Position numbers and translations under genes: made by a program. This document shows, one piece after another, positions 14,365 to 14,405 of a stretch of 14,405 nt of DNA. The notes below the pieces were generated by a model. It saw only the letters and a list, made by a program, of their open reading frames with translations, was not told the DNA's origin and did no database searches. The stretch spans positions 1 through 14,405 of the forward strand of contig DSDE01000107.1 of NCBI GenBank assembly GCA_011049095.1. The letters are read 5' to 3'. Position 1 is the first letter of the stretch; each line of letters begins with the position of its first letter. This DNA comes from Fidelibacterota bacterium. GTDB taxonomy: Bacteria > Fidelibacterota > Fidelibacteria > Fidelibacterales > DSDE01.

Positions 14365-14405
14365 TTATTCAATAATTTCCGTAACCACACCTGCGCCTAC
14401 TGTGC
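14365..14405 (-). CDS. tuf: Elongation factor Tu, 3' end (copy upstream of tRNA-Trp)
   Basis: The right edge carries the last 12 complete codons of a gene reading TVGAGVVTEIIE and then TAA (14365-14367). This is the conserved C-terminus of EF-Tu (usually RTVGAGVV followed by a few residues); the partial codon before it ends in GC, compatible with Arg. It lies 27 nt upstream of tRNA-Trp, as in the tufB-type locus of many bacteria. It belongs to a different tuf gene copy from the one starting at the left edge, unless the sequence is circular. Identity between the two copies cannot be judged because the visible parts do not overlap. Confidence 0.9.
   Translation of the reverse strand, partial: TVGAGVVTEIIE

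Noticed and set aside
1..14405. A hidden novel system (defence, mobile element, toxin-antitoxin, CRISPR).
   Set aside because: Essentially every base is accounted for by well-known housekeeping genes and short spacers. No direct-repeat arrays, terminal inverted repeats, integrase-like frames or unrecognised genes were found on either strand.

Overview
This window is a block of bacterial housekeeping genes for information processing, all read from the minus strand. In transcription order, from the right edge leftwards, it holds: the 3' end of a tuf gene (EF-Tu), tRNA-Trp(CCA), secE, nusG, rplK (L11), rplA (L1), rplJ (L10), rplL (L7/L12), rpoB, rpoC, rpsL (S12), rpsG (S7), fusA (EF-G), and the 5' end of a second tuf gene. 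It therefore joins two loci that are separate in E. coli: the secE/nusG/rpl/rpoBC block and the 'str' block (rpsL-rpsG-fusA-tuf). A tuf gene lies at each end.

The organism is a bacterium using the standard code: TGA is a stop in rplA and rpoB, and the tRNA-Trp anticodon is CCA. GC content is moderate. The RpoC N-terminus (GEVLRPETINYRSYKPERDG, CHCGKYKRIRYKG), a long insertion inside the RpoC trigger loop, an insertion near the RpoB C-terminal third, and a 60-residue single-span SecE resemble the FCB superphylum (Bacteroidota relatives such as Calditrichota or Marinimicrobia). This placement rests on remembered family patterns, not on a tree.

The genes are tightly packed. Most gaps are 6-27 nt. 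The only larger ones are rplL-rpoB (112 nt, with possible alternative hairpins) and rpoC-rpsL (81 nt, with a plausible sigma-70-like promoter for the str block). No stretch above 300 nt lacks a gene and no convincing terminator was seen. rpoB and rpoC both begin with TTG behind strong Shine-Dalgarno sequences.

The products act in one expression programme. RpoB and RpoC form the RNA polymerase catalytic core, and NusG links it to the ribosome or Rho. L11, L1, L10 and L7/L12 form the mobile stalks and GTPase-associated region. S12 and S7 belong to the small-subunit decoding centre and head, EF-G and EF-Tu are the GTPases working on those stalks, and SecE is part of the protein-export channel. 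I found no mobile element, CRISPR array, defence system or unrecognised gene. The points worth a second look are small-scale: paired tuf genes, TTG starts, amber stops merged with ribosome binding sites, no room for an L10 leader, and a long L10 C-terminal helix.
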